64,000 bases of DNA from Deltaproteobacteria bacterium (GTDB lineage Bacteria > Desulfobacterota > Binatia > UBA1149 > JAJCZL01), in assembly GCA_029262415.1 (NCBI GenBank), contig JAJCZL010000008.1:43891-107890 (forward strand), read 5' to 3'. Both the position numbers and the translations under genes were made by a program. Shown piece by piece: positions 52,905 through 63,047 of the stretch. The notes under the pieces were generated by a model, which saw only the letters and a program-made list of their open reading frames with translations, searched no databases and was not told where the DNA came from. The stretch's first letter is position 1. Every line of letters begins with the position of its first letter.

Positions 52905-54743
52905 ATGACTGCGATACTCGGAATTTCGGCTTACTACCACGACTCCGCGGCGGCTCTTGTCGTAGACGGCGAGATTGTCGCGGCCGCGCAAGAAGAGCGC
53001 TTCACGCGCAAGAAGCACGATCACGAGTTTCCGGCCCATGCCGTCCGCTACTGCCTGGACAAAGCCGGGCTGACGGTCTCCGATCTCGATCACGTCGGCT
53101 TTTACGACAAGCCGCTTCTCAAGTTTGAGCGCATCTTAGAAACCTACCTGGGGTATGCCCCGGCCGGTTTCAGTAGTTTTCTCAAGGCCATGCCGCTGTG
53201 GCTGAAACAGAAGCTTTACACCCCTAGGGAGCTCGACGCGGGGCTCAACCACGAGTTCGGCAAGCGTTACGTATTCACCGAACACCACGAGTCGCACGCG
53301 GCCAGCGCTTTTTTCCCTTCGCCCTTCGAAGAAGCCGCCGTCATGACGATGGACGGGGTTGGCGAGTGGGCGACGACGAGCTTCGGCGTCGGCCGCGGCA
53401 ACCACCTTGAACTCACCCACGAGATCCGCTTTCCGCACTCGCTCGGGCTGCTCTACTCGGCGATGACGTACTTTACCGGGTTCCGCGTGAACTCGGGTGA
53501 ATACAAGCTGATGGGCCTGGCGCCCTACGGTGAACCCATTTACGTCGATAGGATCATGGACAATCTGTTGGACCTCAAAGAAGACGGTTCGTACCGGATG
53601 GACATGTCCTACTTCAACTACTGTCAGGGCCTGACCATGACGTCCAAGAAAATGGACTCGTTGTTCGACGGTCCTCCGCGCAAGCCTGAGACGCCGATCG
53701 CGCAGCGCGAGATGGATATCGCCGCCTCGATCCAGAAGGTGACCGAAGAGGTTGTCTTGCGGGCGGCACGCTACGTTCACGAGATCACCGGGCAGAACAA
53801 CCTGTGCCTTGCCGGTGGTGTGGCGCTCAACTGTGTCGGCAACGGCCGCATCTTGCGCGAGAGCCCCTTTGACAACGTTTGGATTCAACCTGCGGCCGGC
53901 GATGCCGGTGGTGCGTTGGGCGTTGCGATGTTCATTTGGCACCAACTGCTCGGCAACGAACGCACGGTGCGCCCGGCGACCGATTCGCAGCACGGCTCGC
54001 TGCTCGGCCCGCACTACAAAGACCAAGAGGTGCGTGAGTACCTCGACAGCATTGGGGCTGTCTACCACTACTACGGCGAGGATGAGGGGCTCACAGAGCG
54101 CGTTGCCGACATTCTCGCAGCCGAGAATGTGGTCGGCTGGTTCCAAGGCCCGATGGAATTCGGTCCTCGGGCGCTTGGTGCGCGCAGTATTCTCGGCGAC
54201 CCACGTAGCCGCGACATGCAGACGACGATGAACTTGAAGATCAAGTTCCGCGAGTCGTTCCGGCCTTTCGCGCCCTCGATTCTCTCCGAGAAGGCGAGTG
54301 AGTATTTCGGCCTTGAAGGTAAGGACAGCCCTTACATGTTGCTGGTCGCCCCGGTCGATGAGTCCAAGCGTGTTGCCGTCAACGGCGACGCCGGCAAGTT
54401 CATGGGCCTGGACAAGCTCAAGGTTCCGCGTTCAGTGGTGCCGTCGATCACCCACGTTGACTATTCGGCGCGTGTTCAGACTGTCGATGAAGAGCGCAAC
54501 GTCCGTTACCGTAAAGTGCTTGAGTATTTTGAGCAGAAGACCGGCTGTCCGATCCTGATTAACACCAGCTTTAACGTGCGCGGCGAGCCTATTGTGTGCA
54601 CGCCCGCCGATGCCTATCGGTGCTTCATGTCAACGAACATGGACGCGTTGGTTGTCGAAGGCTTTGTCATGTTGAAGACCGAACAGCCAAACGCGCACGA
54701 AATAGACGTCGAAGCCTATCTCGCGCAGTTCCAACTGGACTAG
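52905..54743 (+). CDS. Carbamoyltransferase (NodU/CmcH/TobZ family)
   Basis: A 612-residue enzyme. The N-terminal Kae1-like part has 'ILGISAYYHDSAAALVVDG', the metal-site 'EHHESHAASAFFPSPF' and 'MTMDGVGEWATT'. 'CLAGGVALNCVGNGRI' follows. The C-terminal part has 'WFQGPMEFGPRALGARSILG' and 'FRESFRPFAPSIL'. The family transfers a carbamoyl group from carbamoyl phosphate, via carbamoyl-AMP, to hydroxyl groups on sugars or natural products. It heads a cluster with SxtJ-like, DUF5989 and SGNH genes, spaced 12, 21 and 19 bases, so it is almost certainly an operon. Confidence 0.93.
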   Translation: MTAILGISAYYHDSAAALVVDGEIVAAAQEERFTRKKHDHEFPAHAVRYCLDKAGLTVSDLDHVGFYDKPLLKFERILETYLGYAPAGFSSFLKAMPLWLKQKLYTPRELDAGLNHEFGKRYVFTEHHESHAASAFFPSPFEEAAVMTMDGVGEWATTSFGVGRGNHLELTHEIRFPHSLGLLYSAMTYFTGFRVNSGEYKLMGLAPYGEPIYVDRIMDNLLDLKEDGSYRMDMSYFNYCQGLTMTSKKMDSLFDGPPRKPETPIAQREMDIAASIQKVTEEVVLRAARYVHEITGQNNLCLAGGVALNCVGNGRILRESPFDNVWIQPAAGDAGGALGVAMFIWHQLLGNERTVRPATDSQHGSLLGPHYKDQEVREYLDSIGAVYHYYGEDEGLTERVADILAAENVVGWFQGPMEFGPRALGARSILGDPRSRDMQTTMNLKIKFRESFRPFAPSILSEKASEYFGLEGKDSPYMLLVAPVDESKRVAVNGDAGKFMGLDKLKVPRSVVPSITHVDYSARVQTVDEERNVRYRKVLEYFEQKTGCPILINTSFNVRGEPIVCTPADAYRCFMSTNMDALVVEGFVMLKTEQPNAHEIDVEAYLAQFQLD

Positions 54744-54755
54744 GAGGCGCGCACG

Positions 54756-55172
54756 ATGGCTTTGGTCAATATCAACTGGAACCCGACAAACCGTGAACTG
54801 CGACAGTTCGGCACCATGCTGCTGGTCTTTTTCGGCGTCGTCGGTGCGGTGGTTTATTCGAAGACGGGTTCGCTGCAGGTCGCTTCCTATGTTTGGATTC
54901 CTGCAGGGCTCGCCGGGCTACTCGGCTTAGCCGTTCCGCAGGCGATCAAGTGGCTGTTTATCGGCTGGATAGTCGCCGCCTTTCCGATCGGCTGGACGGT
55001 CTCACACCTTCTGCTCGGCTTCCTGTTCTACTTTGTCATCACACCGATCGGACTGCTCATGCGTGTGGTCGGCTACGACCCGATGAAGCGTAAGTTCGAG
55101 CCCGACGCTTCGACCTACTGGGTCAAGCGTGATCCGCTAAGCGAGCCTGCGCGCTACTTCCGGCAATTTTAA
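54756..55172 (+). CDS. SxtJ-like membrane protein
   Basis: A 138-residue membrane protein of the SxtJ family, named after a saxitoxin-cluster gene. Hydrophobic segments are 'TMLLVFFGVVGAVVY', 'VWIPAGLAGLLGLAVP', 'WLFIGWIVAAFPIGW' and 'FLFYFVITPIGLLMRVVG'. The polar tail 'STYWVKRDPLSEPARYFRQF' is the family's typical end. SxtJ-like genes commonly sit next to carbamoyltransferase genes, as here. Biochemical role unknown. Confidence 0.85.
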   Translation: MALVNINWNPTNRELRQFGTMLLVFFGVVGAVVYSKTGSLQVASYVWIPAGLAGLLGLAVPQAIKWLFIGWIVAAFPIGWTVSHLLLGFLFYFVITPIGLLMRVVGYDPMKRKFEPDASTYWVKRDPLSEPARYFRQF

Positions 55173-55193
55173 TCACCCGAGGTATTCAGATCG

Positions 55194-55412
55194 ATGACTA
55201 AGCACCCTCAACAAAAATCGAGTCCGAGCGGCTCGGAGTTCTCAAAGCAGGCGGAACTCGCTAAGCGCGGACTTCTCGCTGAGTTCGCCGACTACTTACG
55301 GCACAACAAGAAGTGGTGGCTTACGCCGATCATCATCGTGCTGCTTCTCGTCGGTGGCTTGGTTCTCTTGAGTGGAACCGCGGCTGCGCCGTTTATATAC
55401 ACGCTCTTTTAG
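55194..55412 (+). CDS. DUF5989 family small membrane protein
   Basis: A 72-residue protein. A polar N-terminus and 'EFADYLRHNKKWWLTPIIIV' lead into one transmembrane helix, ending 'SGTAAAPFIYTLF', the DUF5989 signature end. The family is regularly found between SxtJ and carbamoyltransferase-type genes. Function unknown; probably a small subunit of a membrane complex. Confidence 0.85.
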   Translation: MTKHPQQKSSPSGSEFSKQAELAKRGLLAEFADYLRHNKKWWLTPIIIVLLLVGGLVLLSGTAAAPFIYTLF

Positions 55413-55431
55413 GCTGTTACCTGTCGCTGTG

Positions 55432-56496
55432 ATGCGCAGGCTCGTTTTTGCCCTAGTAGCAGTGGTGTTGCCGGTGTTTGTCACGCTGGTGGCCGTTGAA
55501 GCGGTCTTGCGCCTGCTCGATTATCCCCCCGACGCCTTCTCCCCGTGGATAGCCGATGAGGCGACTGCATTCCGCTTCGCTCCGGGCATTAGCGAGCGAA
55601 TGGTGCGCACCGAGTTCGATGTAGCGATCGAGACCAACGAGAACGGGTTTCGCGACGATCCACTTACGGAGAAGCGCGCTGGGCGAACCCTGCTGCTGGG
55701 CGACTCGTTTACGGTAGGCTATGGTGTCCGGCGCGGCCAGATATTCGCCGATCTCGTCGAGGAGAGGCTCGGTAGCGAAGTCGTCAACGCCGGCGTAGGC
55801 GGCTGGGAACTCGTCCATCAACTACACTTCTTTCGCGACCGTGGGCGTCTCTTGGACGCCGATCGCGTGGTCTACGCGCTGTATCTCGGCAACGACGTTT
55901 CGCGCAACGGCGAGTGGGAAGAGCGCGACGACAACCGCCTGGTCAGCCGCACGCGCAGCTTCCCACTTCGTCTCAGCCATGCAGCCAAGCTGCCGATGCT
56001 GTTGCGCAATGCACGCTACCGCCTGCGCCAGCGGCAGGCCGAGGCCGGGTCTGAGTGGGTGCCGTTCGCCGACTACTTGGCGATCTGTCGGACTCCGCTC
56101 GAAGAGCAGGGCAGGCGCGCGTATGCCGAAACTGAGCGCTACCTGACCGCCCTGGTTCGTGAGGTCTCTGCGGCCGGGCTGCCGTTGTCAGTGGTACTGT
56201 TTCCGTTCAGAACTGTTGTTGAGGCAGACGCCGAGGCGCGCTTGGCCGCCTCGCAGCCCGACTTTGCGCGCAACTACGACCTGCGCCAGCCTGCGCGACG
56301 GGTCACCGCCATGCTCGAGCACATCGAGGACGACCGGTCTTTTTCCAAGGATCTACGCTACGCCGATGCGACCCCGGCGCTGCTCGAGGCCGCCAAGGCC
56401 GGCCGCATCCTATACTTCAAGGCTGACGGGCATTTCACCGAAGCCGGACACGAGGTCTTGTCCGAGGTGCTCAGCGGCCTTTTGCAGCGTCCTTGA
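55432..56496 (+). CDS. SGNH/GDSL hydrolase family protein of the carbamoyltransferase cluster
   Basis: A 354-residue protein with an N-terminal membrane anchor ('LVFALVAVVLPVFVTLVAVE'). Block I is 'LLLGDSFTVGYGV' (Ser92), 'ALYLGNDVSRN' resembles block III, and 'FKADGHFTEAGHEVLSE' provides the Asp/His end. ATG 55432 starts the anchor cleanly; an earlier frame start at 55372 would overlap the DUF5989 gene. Position as last gene of the carbamoyltransferase, SxtJ, DUF5989 operon suggests it modifies the same extracellular or lipid-linked product (inference). Confidence 0.85.
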   Translation: MRRLVFALVAVVLPVFVTLVAVEAVLRLLDYPPDAFSPWIADEATAFRFAPGISERMVRTEFDVAIETNENGFRDDPLTEKRAGRTLLLGDSFTVGYGVRRGQIFADLVEERLGSEVVNAGVGGWELVHQLHFFRDRGRLLDADRVVYALYLGNDVSRNGEWEERDDNRLVSRTRSFPLRLSHAAKLPMLLRNARYRLRQRQAEAGSEWVPFADYLAICRTPLEEQGRRAYAETERYLTALVREVSAAGLPLSVVLFPFRTVVEADAEARLAASQPDFARNYDLRQPARRVTAMLEHIEDDRSFSKDLRYADATPALLEAAKAGRILYFKADGHFTEAGHEVLSEVLSGLLQRP

Positions 56497-56588
56497 CCGC
56501 TGCTTCGGCACCCCAATTATCGCTCAGACGCACTGCGGCGGGCGCGTAGACCTCGGGGTCTGCGGGTGCTAAAGATCTTGTCGGCGCT

Positions 56589-56674
56589 GCGAGAGTGGCG
56601 AAATTGGCATACGCACTAGATTTAGGATCTAGCCCGCTTTGCGGTTGGGGGTTCGAGTCCCCCCTCTCGCACCA
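56589..56674 (+). tRNA. tRNA-Leu (anticodon UAG)
   Basis: Acceptor stem GCGAGAG (56589-56595) pairs with CTCTCGC (56664-56670), followed by A and an encoded CCA. The anticodon stem CTAGA/TCTAG holds loop TTTAGGA with anticodon TAG. A long variable arm and the T-loop GTTCGAGTC are typical of tRNA-Leu. It lies between the SGNH gene and tig. Confidence 0.95.
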
Positions 56675-56778
56675 GATTTATCCTCTAGCGCCGCACGCCG
56701 AGGCGCGCTGAGGCAGCCCCCGCGCTCAACCGCGCGCTGGGGGGACACTAACGACGGTCCGTCCGGGAATACGAACAA

Positions 56779-58095
56779 ATGGAAGCGAAAGTAGGAGTCA
56801 GTTCCACAGTGGAGACAACCTCGGGTTTGGGCCGCAAACTGTCGGTCACGGTAGCCCCGGATCGGGTCGAAGACGGCATGAAAAAAGCCTTCTCTGCGCT
56901 CAACCGAAAGATCAGGCTCAAGGGGTTCCGCCAAGGCAAGGTACCCAGAGCGGTACTCGAGCGCGAGTACGGCAGTGATGTCGCCCGCGACGTCGTCAGC
57001 GAACTCGTTGAAGAGACTTGCGGCGAGGTGATTGAGGCAAACCGTCTGGACGTTGTCGTCGCGCCCAGGCTGCTCAAGCAGGAGCTACAGCCCGACAAGA
57101 CGCTCGTCTACGAAGCCGAAGTCGAGATCCGTCCTGAATTCGCGCTTGCGTCCTACACCGGGATCGAGGTCGAGCGGCGCATCGTTCGGGTTGAGGACGA
57201 CCACATCGCAAGGGCGCTCGAGAGGTTGCGTGAGCAGATGTCGGTGCTGGAGGCCGACGAAGATCGTATCAACGTCGAGCCCGGCGACATCGTGGTTTTC
57301 GATATGTACGGTTTCTCCGGCGGCGAGGCTGTGCCGGGAACCTCGGGGCGCGACATCCAACTCGAAGTCGGTAGCGGTCGTTTCCCCGACGAATTTGAGA
57401 AGCAACTGGTCGGGGTAACGCGCTCGATCAAGACGCCGATAACGGTGCCGTTTGCAGAGGACCACCAAGACCAGCAGCTCGCCGGGAAGACCGTTCGTTT
57501 CGATGTCACCGTCAAGGAGATCAAGCGCAAGGTGGTGCCGGATCTTAGCGACGATTTCGTCAAGGATTTGGGCTGGGAGGGGTGCGATAGTCTCGACGAT
57601 CTACGCGCGAAGGTTCGCAGCGATCTCGAGAAGCGTGCGCGCAGCGATGCCGACCGCGCGGCGCGCGGCCTGCTGATCGATGAACTCGTTACGGCCAACC
57701 CCTTCGAGTCGCCGTCGGCGTTAGTTGATCAGACCATCTCGAGGCTGGCCCACGATATGGGGCTGCACGAGGTCCCGGAGGACAAGGTCGAAGAGCTGCG
57801 CGAAGCACTCAAGCCGCGCGCGGTACGGCAGGTTGCCGCCGGGTTCATTCTCGATGCGATCGCCAAGGCCGAGGAAGTCGAGGTAAGCAAAGAGGAGCTC
57901 GAGCAGGTGCTGCGCCAACAGGTGATGCAGGCCGGCGACAAAGCCGACGAGGTTCGCAAGCATTACTCGCGGCCCGCGGCGCTGATCGAGCTTCATACCG
58001 GTCTGGTCCGCGAGAAAGCACTGGAGAAGGCCGTTGAATTGACAACGCAGCGCGACGTCGAGGTAGACGAATCCCAAGTTGCCGACCGGGGCTAA
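56779..58095 (+). CDS. tig: Trigger factor
   Basis: A 438-residue ribosome-associated chaperone and prolyl isomerase. The ribosome-binding signature is 'GFRQGKVPRAVLEREYG'. The FKBP-type domain has 'GDIVVFDMYGFSGGEAVPG' and 'GSGRFPDEFEKQLVG'. The C-terminal chaperone arm is long and helical ('AIAKAEEVEVSKEELEQVLR'). Length matches the family. It heads the classic tig-clpP-clpX-lon proteostasis order, each gene on the plus strand with short gaps. Confidence 0.96.
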   Translation: MEAKVGVSSTVETTSGLGRKLSVTVAPDRVEDGMKKAFSALNRKIRLKGFRQGKVPRAVLEREYGSDVARDVVSELVEETCGEVIEANRLDVVVAPRLLKQELQPDKTLVYEAEVEIRPEFALASYTGIEVERRIVRVEDDHIARALERLREQMSVLEADEDRINVEPGDIVVFDMYGFSGGEAVPGTSGRDIQLEVGSGRFPDEFEKQLVGVTRSIKTPITVPFAEDHQDQQLAGKTVRFDVTVKEIKRKVVPDLSDDFVKDLGWEGCDSLDDLRAKVRSDLEKRARSDADRAARGLLIDELVTANPFESPSALVDQTISRLAHDMGLHEVPEDKVEELREALKPRAVRQVAAGFILDAIAKAEEVEVSKEELEQVLRQQVMQAGDKADEVRKHYSRPAALIELHTGLVREKALEKAVELTTQRDVEVDESQVADRG

Positions 58096-58134
58096 ACCCG
58101 GTACGCTCGCACGCGGAGGCACTGCGAATACAAC

Positions 58135-58743
58135 ATGAATCTCGTTCCCATCGTCATAGAGCAGACCGGTAGAGGGGAGCGATCCTACGACATTTTTTCG
58201 CGCCTTTTGCGTGAACGAATCGTCTTCATTGCCGGAGAGATAAACGACCAAACCGCGACGTTGGTTATCGCCCAGATGCTTTTCCTGGAGGCTGAGGACC
58301 CTGACAAGGACATCTTTCTCTATGTAAACTCACCAGGCGGGGCGATCACCTCCGGGATGGCCATATATGACACGATGCAGTATGTGCGCCCTCCGGTCTC
58401 GACCCTGTGTATCGGTCAGGCTGCGAGCATGGGGGCCGTTTTGCTGGCTGCTGGGGCTAAAGGCCGCCGTTTTTGCCTTCCCAACGCCCGCATCATGGTC
58501 CACCAGCCGATGGGCGGGGCCCAGGGCCAAGCCTCGGATATCGATATCCAGGCCAAGGAGATACTCCGCGTCCGTCAGAGCCTGAACGAAATACTGGCCA
58601 GACATACCGGCCAAGAACTTGATAAGATTGTTGCGGCCACCGATCGAGACAGGTTCATGACCGCGAGCGAGTCCGTCGAGTTCGGGATTGTCGATGAGGT
58701 GATCGTCAAGCGGCCTGAAGCGACAAAGAAACCGGGAGCCTGA
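58135..58743 (+). CDS. clpP: ATP-dependent Clp protease proteolytic subunit
   Basis: A 202-residue serine peptidase. Nucleophile Ser98 is in '[13 protein letters not shown]' and His123 in '[10 protein letters not shown]'; the catalytic Asp falls in the '[14 protein letters not shown]' region. The N-terminus '[20 protein letters not shown]' is typical and includes the short propeptide-like start. ClpP forms a tetradecameric chamber fed by ClpX, encoded 1 base downstream. Confidence 0.97.
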   Translation: MNLVPIVIEQTGRGERSYDIFSRLLRERIVFIAGEINDQTATLVIAQMLFLEAEDPDKDIFLYVNSPGGAITSGMAIYDTMQYVRPPVSTLCIGQAASMGAVLLAAGAKGRRFCLPNARIMVHQPMGGAQGQASDIDIQAKEILRVRQSLNEILARHTGQELDKIVAATDRDRFMTASESVEFGIVDEVIVKRPEATKKPGA

Positions 58744-58744
58744 G

Positions 58745-59998
58745 ATGCCCAAGCACGGAGACGACAAGACGAAAGACCTGGTCTGTTCTTTCTGCGGAAA
58801 AGGACAGGAAGAGGTGCGCAAGCTGATCGCCGGACCAACGGTCTACATCTGCGATGAGTGCATTGATCTGTGTAACGACATTATCGCCGAGGAGTGCGAC
58901 CAAGAAGAGGCCATCAACGCGGTATCGTCGGTTCCCAAGCCCGAAGACATCTGCAAGGTGCTCGATCAGTACGTCGTCGGCCAGGAGCACGCGAAGAAGG
59001 TGCTGTCGGTTGCGGTGCACAATCACTACAAGCGCATCGAATCGTCGATGGTTACCGGTGATGTCGAGCTGCAAAAATCCAACATCCTGCTGATCGGTCC
59101 GACCGGATCGGGCAAGACGCTGATGGCGCAGACTCTAGCACGCATGTTGCAAGTGCCGTTCGCGATCGCAGATGCGACCAGCCTGACCGAGGCGGGTTAC
59201 GTTGGTGAGGATGTTGAGAACATTATCCTGAGCCTTCTGCAAAACGCCGACTACGACGTCGAGAAGTGCCAGCGCGGAATTGTCTATATCGACGAGATCG
59301 ATAAGGTTGCTCGCAAAGGCGACAACCCCTCTATCACCCGCGACGTTTCCGGCGAGGGTGTGCAACAAGCGTTGCTCAAGATCGTCGAAGGGACCACCGC
59401 GAGCGTGCCTCCTAAGGGCGGTCGCAAACACCCCCAGCAAGAATTCCTCCAGGTCGATACCACCAACATCCTGTTCGTCTGCGGCGGTGCGTTTGTCGGC
59501 TTGGACGATCTCATCAGACGCCGCGTGGGCATGAAGGGGATGGGTTTCGGCGCTGACGTTCGCGGCGCGAAGGACCCATCCAACCAGTCGATTTTGCAGG
59601 GCGTCCAGCCCGAAGATTTGCTGCGTTTCGGCCTGATTCCCGAGTTCATCGGCCGTTTGCCCGTCATTGCTACGCTCCACGACCTTGACGAAAAGTCATT
59701 GATGCGCATCTTGACAGAACCCAAGAACGCGTTGACCAAGCAGTACGCGAAGCTCTTCGAGATGGAGAATGTACGCCTTAAGTTCACCGAAGGTGCACTT
59801 GCCGCCATCGCACGTGAAGCATTGGCCCGCAAGTCGGGTGCTAGAGGGCTGCGGGCGATTATGGAGTCGATCATGCTCGACGTCATGTACGATGTGCCGT
59901 CACAGCCGGAAATCGAAGAGGTCGTCATCTCCCAAGAGGTAGTAGAGAAGCAAGAGACGCCGTTTATCGTGTATGCTAGTGCATCGAGAACCGGCTGA
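58745..59998 (+). CDS. clpX: ATP-dependent Clp protease ATP-binding subunit ClpX
   Basis: A 417-residue AAA+ unfoldase. The N-terminal zinc-binding domain has Cys14, Cys17, Cys36 and Cys39. Walker A is 'GPTGSGKT', the pore loop '[10 protein letters not shown]', Walker B 'IVYIDEID', and the ClpP-contacting segment lies near '[13 protein letters not shown]'. '[19 protein letters not shown]' is the sensor-2 region. Starts directly after the clpP stop codon. Confidence 0.97.
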   Translation: MPKHGDDKTKDLVCSFCGKGQEEVRKLIAGPTVYICDECIDLCNDIIAEECDQEEAINAVSSVPKPEDICKVLDQYVVGQEHAKKVLSVAVHNHYKRIESSMVTGDVELQKSNILLIGPTGSGKTLMAQTLARMLQVPFAIADATSLTEAGYVGEDVENIILSLLQNADYDVEKCQRGIVYIDEIDKVARKGDNPSITRDVSGEGVQQALLKIVEGTTASVPPKGGRKHPQQEFLQVDTTNILFVCGGAFVGLDDLIRRRVGMKGMGFGADVRGAKDPSNQSILQGVQPEDLLRFGLIPEFIGRLPVIATLHDLDEKSLMRILTEPKNALTKQYAKLFEMENVRLKFTEGALAAIAREALARKSGARGLRAIMESIMLDVMYDVPSQPEIEEVVISQEVVEKQETPFIVYASASRTG

Positions 59999-60047
59999 TC
60001 TGTTCCGAAGGAAAGCACCCGGTGCTCTGCGCTCTTAAGGTCTGACC

Positions 60048-62549
60048 GTGGCAAAGGATAAGCAATCTATGGTTTTCAGTTCATCCGATTCGAGTGACTC
60101 AGGCGCGGGCCTCGGATCACGAAGCGTGCCTCTTTTGCCGCTGCGCGACATTATTGTGTTCCCACACATGGTCGTGCCGTTGTTCGTCGGTCGCCAAAAA
60201 TCGATTGCCGCTCTCGAGGCGGCGATGGAAGGTGACCAGACGATTCTGCTCGCGGCCCAGCGCGACGCGAAGACCAACGATCCCGGTGAGGCTGATATTC
60301 ATAGGGTCGGTACGCTCGGCACCGTCGTTCAGTTGCTGCGGCTCCCTGACGGCACCGTAAAGGTGTTGGTCGAGGGCAAGCAGCGCGCAATCGTTGCCGA
60401 CTACGAGAATAAAGACGCCTACTTCGCCGTGAAGGTAGAGGTTGTCGAGGACGAGTTCGACAAGGAGTCCGAGGTCGAAGCGCTGGTACGCTCGATCAAC
60501 ACGGCCTTCGAGGCCTACGTCCGTCTGAACAAGAAGATTCCGCCGGAGATGGTCATGACCGTCGGGTCGATCGAAGATCCCTCGCGCCTGGCCGACACCG
60601 TTGTCTCCCACTTGGGCATCAAGCTCGAGGACAAGCAGCAGTTGCTCGAGACCTTCAAGGTCAGCCAGCGGTTGGAAAAGGTACTCGGCTACATGCGCTC
60701 GGAGATGGAAATCCTCGAGGTCGAAAAACGCATCCGCTCTCGCGTCAAGAAGCAGATGGAGAAGACCCAGAAGGAGTACTACCTCAACGAGCAGATGCGG
60801 GCGATTCAGAAGGAACTCGGTGAGAAGGACGAATTCCGCAACGAGATCCAAGAGCTCGAAGACAAGCTCGCGCGCATTGAGATGAGCGAAGAAGCGCGCG
60901 AGAAGACCGAAAAAGAGATCAAGAAGCTCAAGATGATGTCGCCGATGTCTGCCGAGGCGACAGTCGTGCGCAACTATATCGACTGGATCTTGAGCCTGCC
61001 GTGGGCTGACTACGCCGGCGACAAGATCGACCTGGAGACCGCACGTGCGGTTCTCGACGAAGATCACTACGGTCTGGAGAAAGTTAAAGAACGCATTCTC
61101 GAATACTTGGCCGTGGCCAAGTTGGTTGGTTCGATTAAGGGGCCTATTCTTTGCCTGGTTGGCCCTCCCGGAGTTGGTAAGACCTCGCTCGGCCGTTCGA
61201 TCGCGCGTGCGATGGGACGTGAGTTCGTGCGGATCTCGCTCGGCGGCGTTCGCGACGAAGCCGAGATTCGCGGTCACCGCCGCACCTACATCGGTGCGAT
61301 GCCCGGCAAGATCATGCAGAGCATGAAGAAGGCCGGTAAGGGCAACCCGGTCTTCCTGCTCGACGAGGTCGACAAGATGTCGACGGATTTCCGCGGCGAT
61401 CCTGCTTCGGCTTTGCTTGAGGTTTTGGACCCGGAACAGAACAAGACGTTCAACGATCACTACCTGGATCTCGACTACGATCTGTCCAAGGTGATGTTCG
61501 TTACGACGGCGAATACGCTCGAGCGCATCCCGCGTCCTTTGCAAGACCGCATGGAGATCATCCGTATTGCGGGCTACACCGAGCAAGAGAAGCTCAACAT
61601 TGCGTTGAAGTATCTGTTGCCCAAGCAGCGTGAGGCCTGCGGTCTGGACGAGAGCGACATCACGTTCTCGGACAACGCGTTGCTGACGATCATCCGTCGC
61701 TACACCAAGGAAGCCGGCGTGCGTAGCTTGGAGCGCGAAATCTCGGCAGTGTGCCGCAAGATCGCCCTGCAGGTTGTTCGCGAAAGCGATGCTGCCGGTG
61801 AGAGCGCAGAAGCGAGCGGTCCCTCGCATATCGGCTCGCGGGCGCTCGAGAAGTTGCTCGGCCCGCCCAAGTACCGCTACGGACGCGCCGAAGAAGACGC
61901 GATCGTCGGCGTGACAACCGGACTGGCGTGGACGGAACTTGGCGGCGAGTTGCTCAACATCGAGGTCACGGTGCTCCCAGGTAAGGGCAAGCTCACCATC
62001 ACCGGTCAACTCGGTGACGTCATGCAGGAGTCTGCGCAGGCAGCGATGAGTTACGTGCGTTCACGGGCTTACGAGCTCGGCTTCGACACTCACTTCTACC
62101 AGGCGATCGATGTTCACATCCACGTTCCCGAGGGCGCGATTCCGAAAGACGGTCCTTCGGCTGGTGTGACGCTCGCTACCTCGCTGGTCTCGGCGCTCAC
62201 GCGTCTTCCGGTACGGCCCGACATCGCGATGACCGGCGAGATAACGTTGCGCGGACGCGTGTTGCCGATCGGTGGTCTGAAAGAAAAGGTGATGGCGGCT
62301 CATCGCGCGGGCATCAAGAAAGTCCTGATCCCGGCGGAGAATATCAACGACATCAAGGAGATCCCGGCGGCGATACTCAAGCAGATTGAGATGCAGCCGG
62401 TCGAACACCTCGACGAGATCCTGAACGAGGCCCTGGTGCTTCCCGAGGGACGCGATTCGTTCATCATCGCCAAGCGCCCCAGTGATCTGCCGATCCTGCC
62501 GATGGCCAAGAAACCCGGAGAGGACGAGGGCGGTATCACCGCACACTGA
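60048..62549 (+). CDS. lon: Endopeptidase La (Lon protease)
   Basis: An 833-residue Lon. The N-terminal substrate-binding domain ('[20 protein letters not shown]') is followed by a coiled-coil region, the AAA+ domain (Walker A '[10 protein letters not shown]', Walker B '[10 protein letters not shown]') and the C-terminal protease domain. The catalytic dyad is Ser704 in '[10 protein letters not shown]' and Lys747 in '[11 protein letters not shown]'. The GTG/ATG region at 60048 matches the family start. Ends the proteostasis operon; a strong terminator follows. Confidence 0.97.
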   Translation: MAKDKQSMVFSSSDSSDSGAGLGSRSVPLLPLRDIIVFPHMVVPLFVGRQKSIAALEAAMEGDQTILLAAQRDAKTNDPGEADIHRVGTLGTVVQLLRLPDGTVKVLVEGKQRAIVADYENKDAYFAVKVEVVEDEFDKESEVEALVRSINTAFEAYVRLNKKIPPEMVMTVGSIEDPSRLADTVVSHLGIKLEDKQQLLETFKVSQRLEKVLGYMRSEMEILEVEKRIRSRVKKQMEKTQKEYYLNEQMRAIQKELGEKDEFRNEIQELEDKLARIEMSEEAREKTEKEIKKLKMMSPMSAEATVVRNYIDWILSLPWADYAGDKIDLETARAVLDEDHYGLEKVKERILEYLAVAKLVGSIKGPILCLVGPPGVGKTSLGRSIARAMGREFVRISLGGVRDEAEIRGHRRTYIGAMPGKIMQSMKKAGKGNPVFLLDEVDKMSTDFRGDPASALLEVLDPEQNKTFNDHYLDLDYDLSKVMFVTTANTLERIPRPLQDRMEIIRIAGYTEQEKLNIALKYLLPKQREACGLDESDITFSDNALLTIIRRYTKEAGVRSLEREISAVCRKIALQVVRESDAAGESAEASGPSHIGSRALEKLLGPPKYRYGRAEEDAIVGVTTGLAWTELGGELLNIEVTVLPGKGKLTITGQLGDVMQESAQAAMSYVRSRAYELGFDTHFYQAIDVHIHVPEGAIPKDGPSAGVTLATSLVSALTRLPVRPDIAMTGEITLRGRVLPIGGLKEKVMAAHRAGIKKVLIPAENINDIKEIPAAILKQIEMQPVEHLDEILNEALVLPEGRDSFIIAKRPSDLPILPMAKKPGEDEGGITAH

Positions 62550-62585
62550 GCCCGCTTGGCTGCGCGGATCGCGGCCTGAAAGCAC

Positions 62586-62620
62586 AAAAAGGCCCGGCGG
62601 TTTTCCGCCGGGCCTTTTTT
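62586..62620 (+). terminator. Rho-independent terminator after lon
   Basis: AAAAAGGCCCGGCGG pairs with CCGCCGGGCCTTTTT around a TTTT loop and ends in six T, 37 bases after the lon stop codon. It is textbook-shaped and would work on both strands. Confidence 0.92.
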
Positions 62621-62653
62621 GTTGTGGCTGCCTGCGATAGGGTCTGCGACTTC

Positions 62654-62729
62654 GGGCGGTTAGCTCAGTTGGGAGAGCATCGGCCTTACAAGCCGGGGGT
62701 CACTGGTTCAAGCCCAGTACCGCCCACCA
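62654..62729 (+). tRNA. tRNA-Val (anticodon UAC)
   Basis: Acceptor GGGCGGT (62654-62660) pairs with ACCGCCC (62719-62725), followed by A and encoded CCA. D-arm GCTC..GAGC, anticodon loop CTTACAA (anticodon TAC) and T-loop GTTCAAG are clear. The region right after it holds a decayed toxin-antitoxin pair, fitting a tRNA-adjacent insertion hotspot. Confidence 0.95.
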
Positions 62730-62795
62730 TTAAACTCAGCGGTTTGCGGCGCCGCAGGGGATGAGGACAACCGGCGAGGATATCTTGTCTGACAA

Positions 62796-63029
62796 CTAAC
62801 CTGAACCCGGCACCGTCGAAGCCGCTTCCATCGGGCGCACTCGCCGATCGATTTCCGATCCGCGCTCGCGTCGGGTGACGCGAAGATCGTACTCGGCTTG
62901 TAGGCCAAGCCATAGCTCAGCGCTGGTCCCGAAATACTTCGCGAGGCGGTTCTTCCTCGCACCGAGGGGTGCCGTGAACTCTTCGAGGAGAACTTCTCCA
63001 GGGGTAATCAAGCTAAGCTTCTTCGCCAT
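62796..63029 (-). pseudogene. higA: HigA-like antitoxin with its helix-turn-helix core deleted
   Basis: A 77-residue frame. The start 'TPGEVLLEEFTAPLG' is the HigA/VapI-type N-terminus, and 'KYFGTSAELWLGLQAEYDLR' is its C-terminal half. The roughly 35 residues normally between 'NRLA' and 'KYFGTSAE' (the DNA-recognition helix with 'NEIVHGKR..I') are missing, in frame. The junction 'NRLAKYFG' suggests loss by recombination between two similar Arg-Leu-Ala-coding stretches. The tail after 'YDLRVTRRERGSEI' is not typical. With its recognition helix gone it is unlikely to bind DNA normally. The matching toxin gene upstream is only a stub. Confidence 0.75.
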
Positions 63030-63047
63030 GATCGTTGCTCCGCATTC

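Noticed and set aside
53136..54146. 336-codon minus-strand frame opposite the carbamoyltransferase
   Set aside because: Shadow frame; the sense protein matches its family over full length.
60117..62009. 630-codon open frame opposite lon
   Set aside because: Lies wholly antisense to a textbook lon gene. Its composition follows from the G/C third-position bias of the sense strand, and no domain is recognisable.
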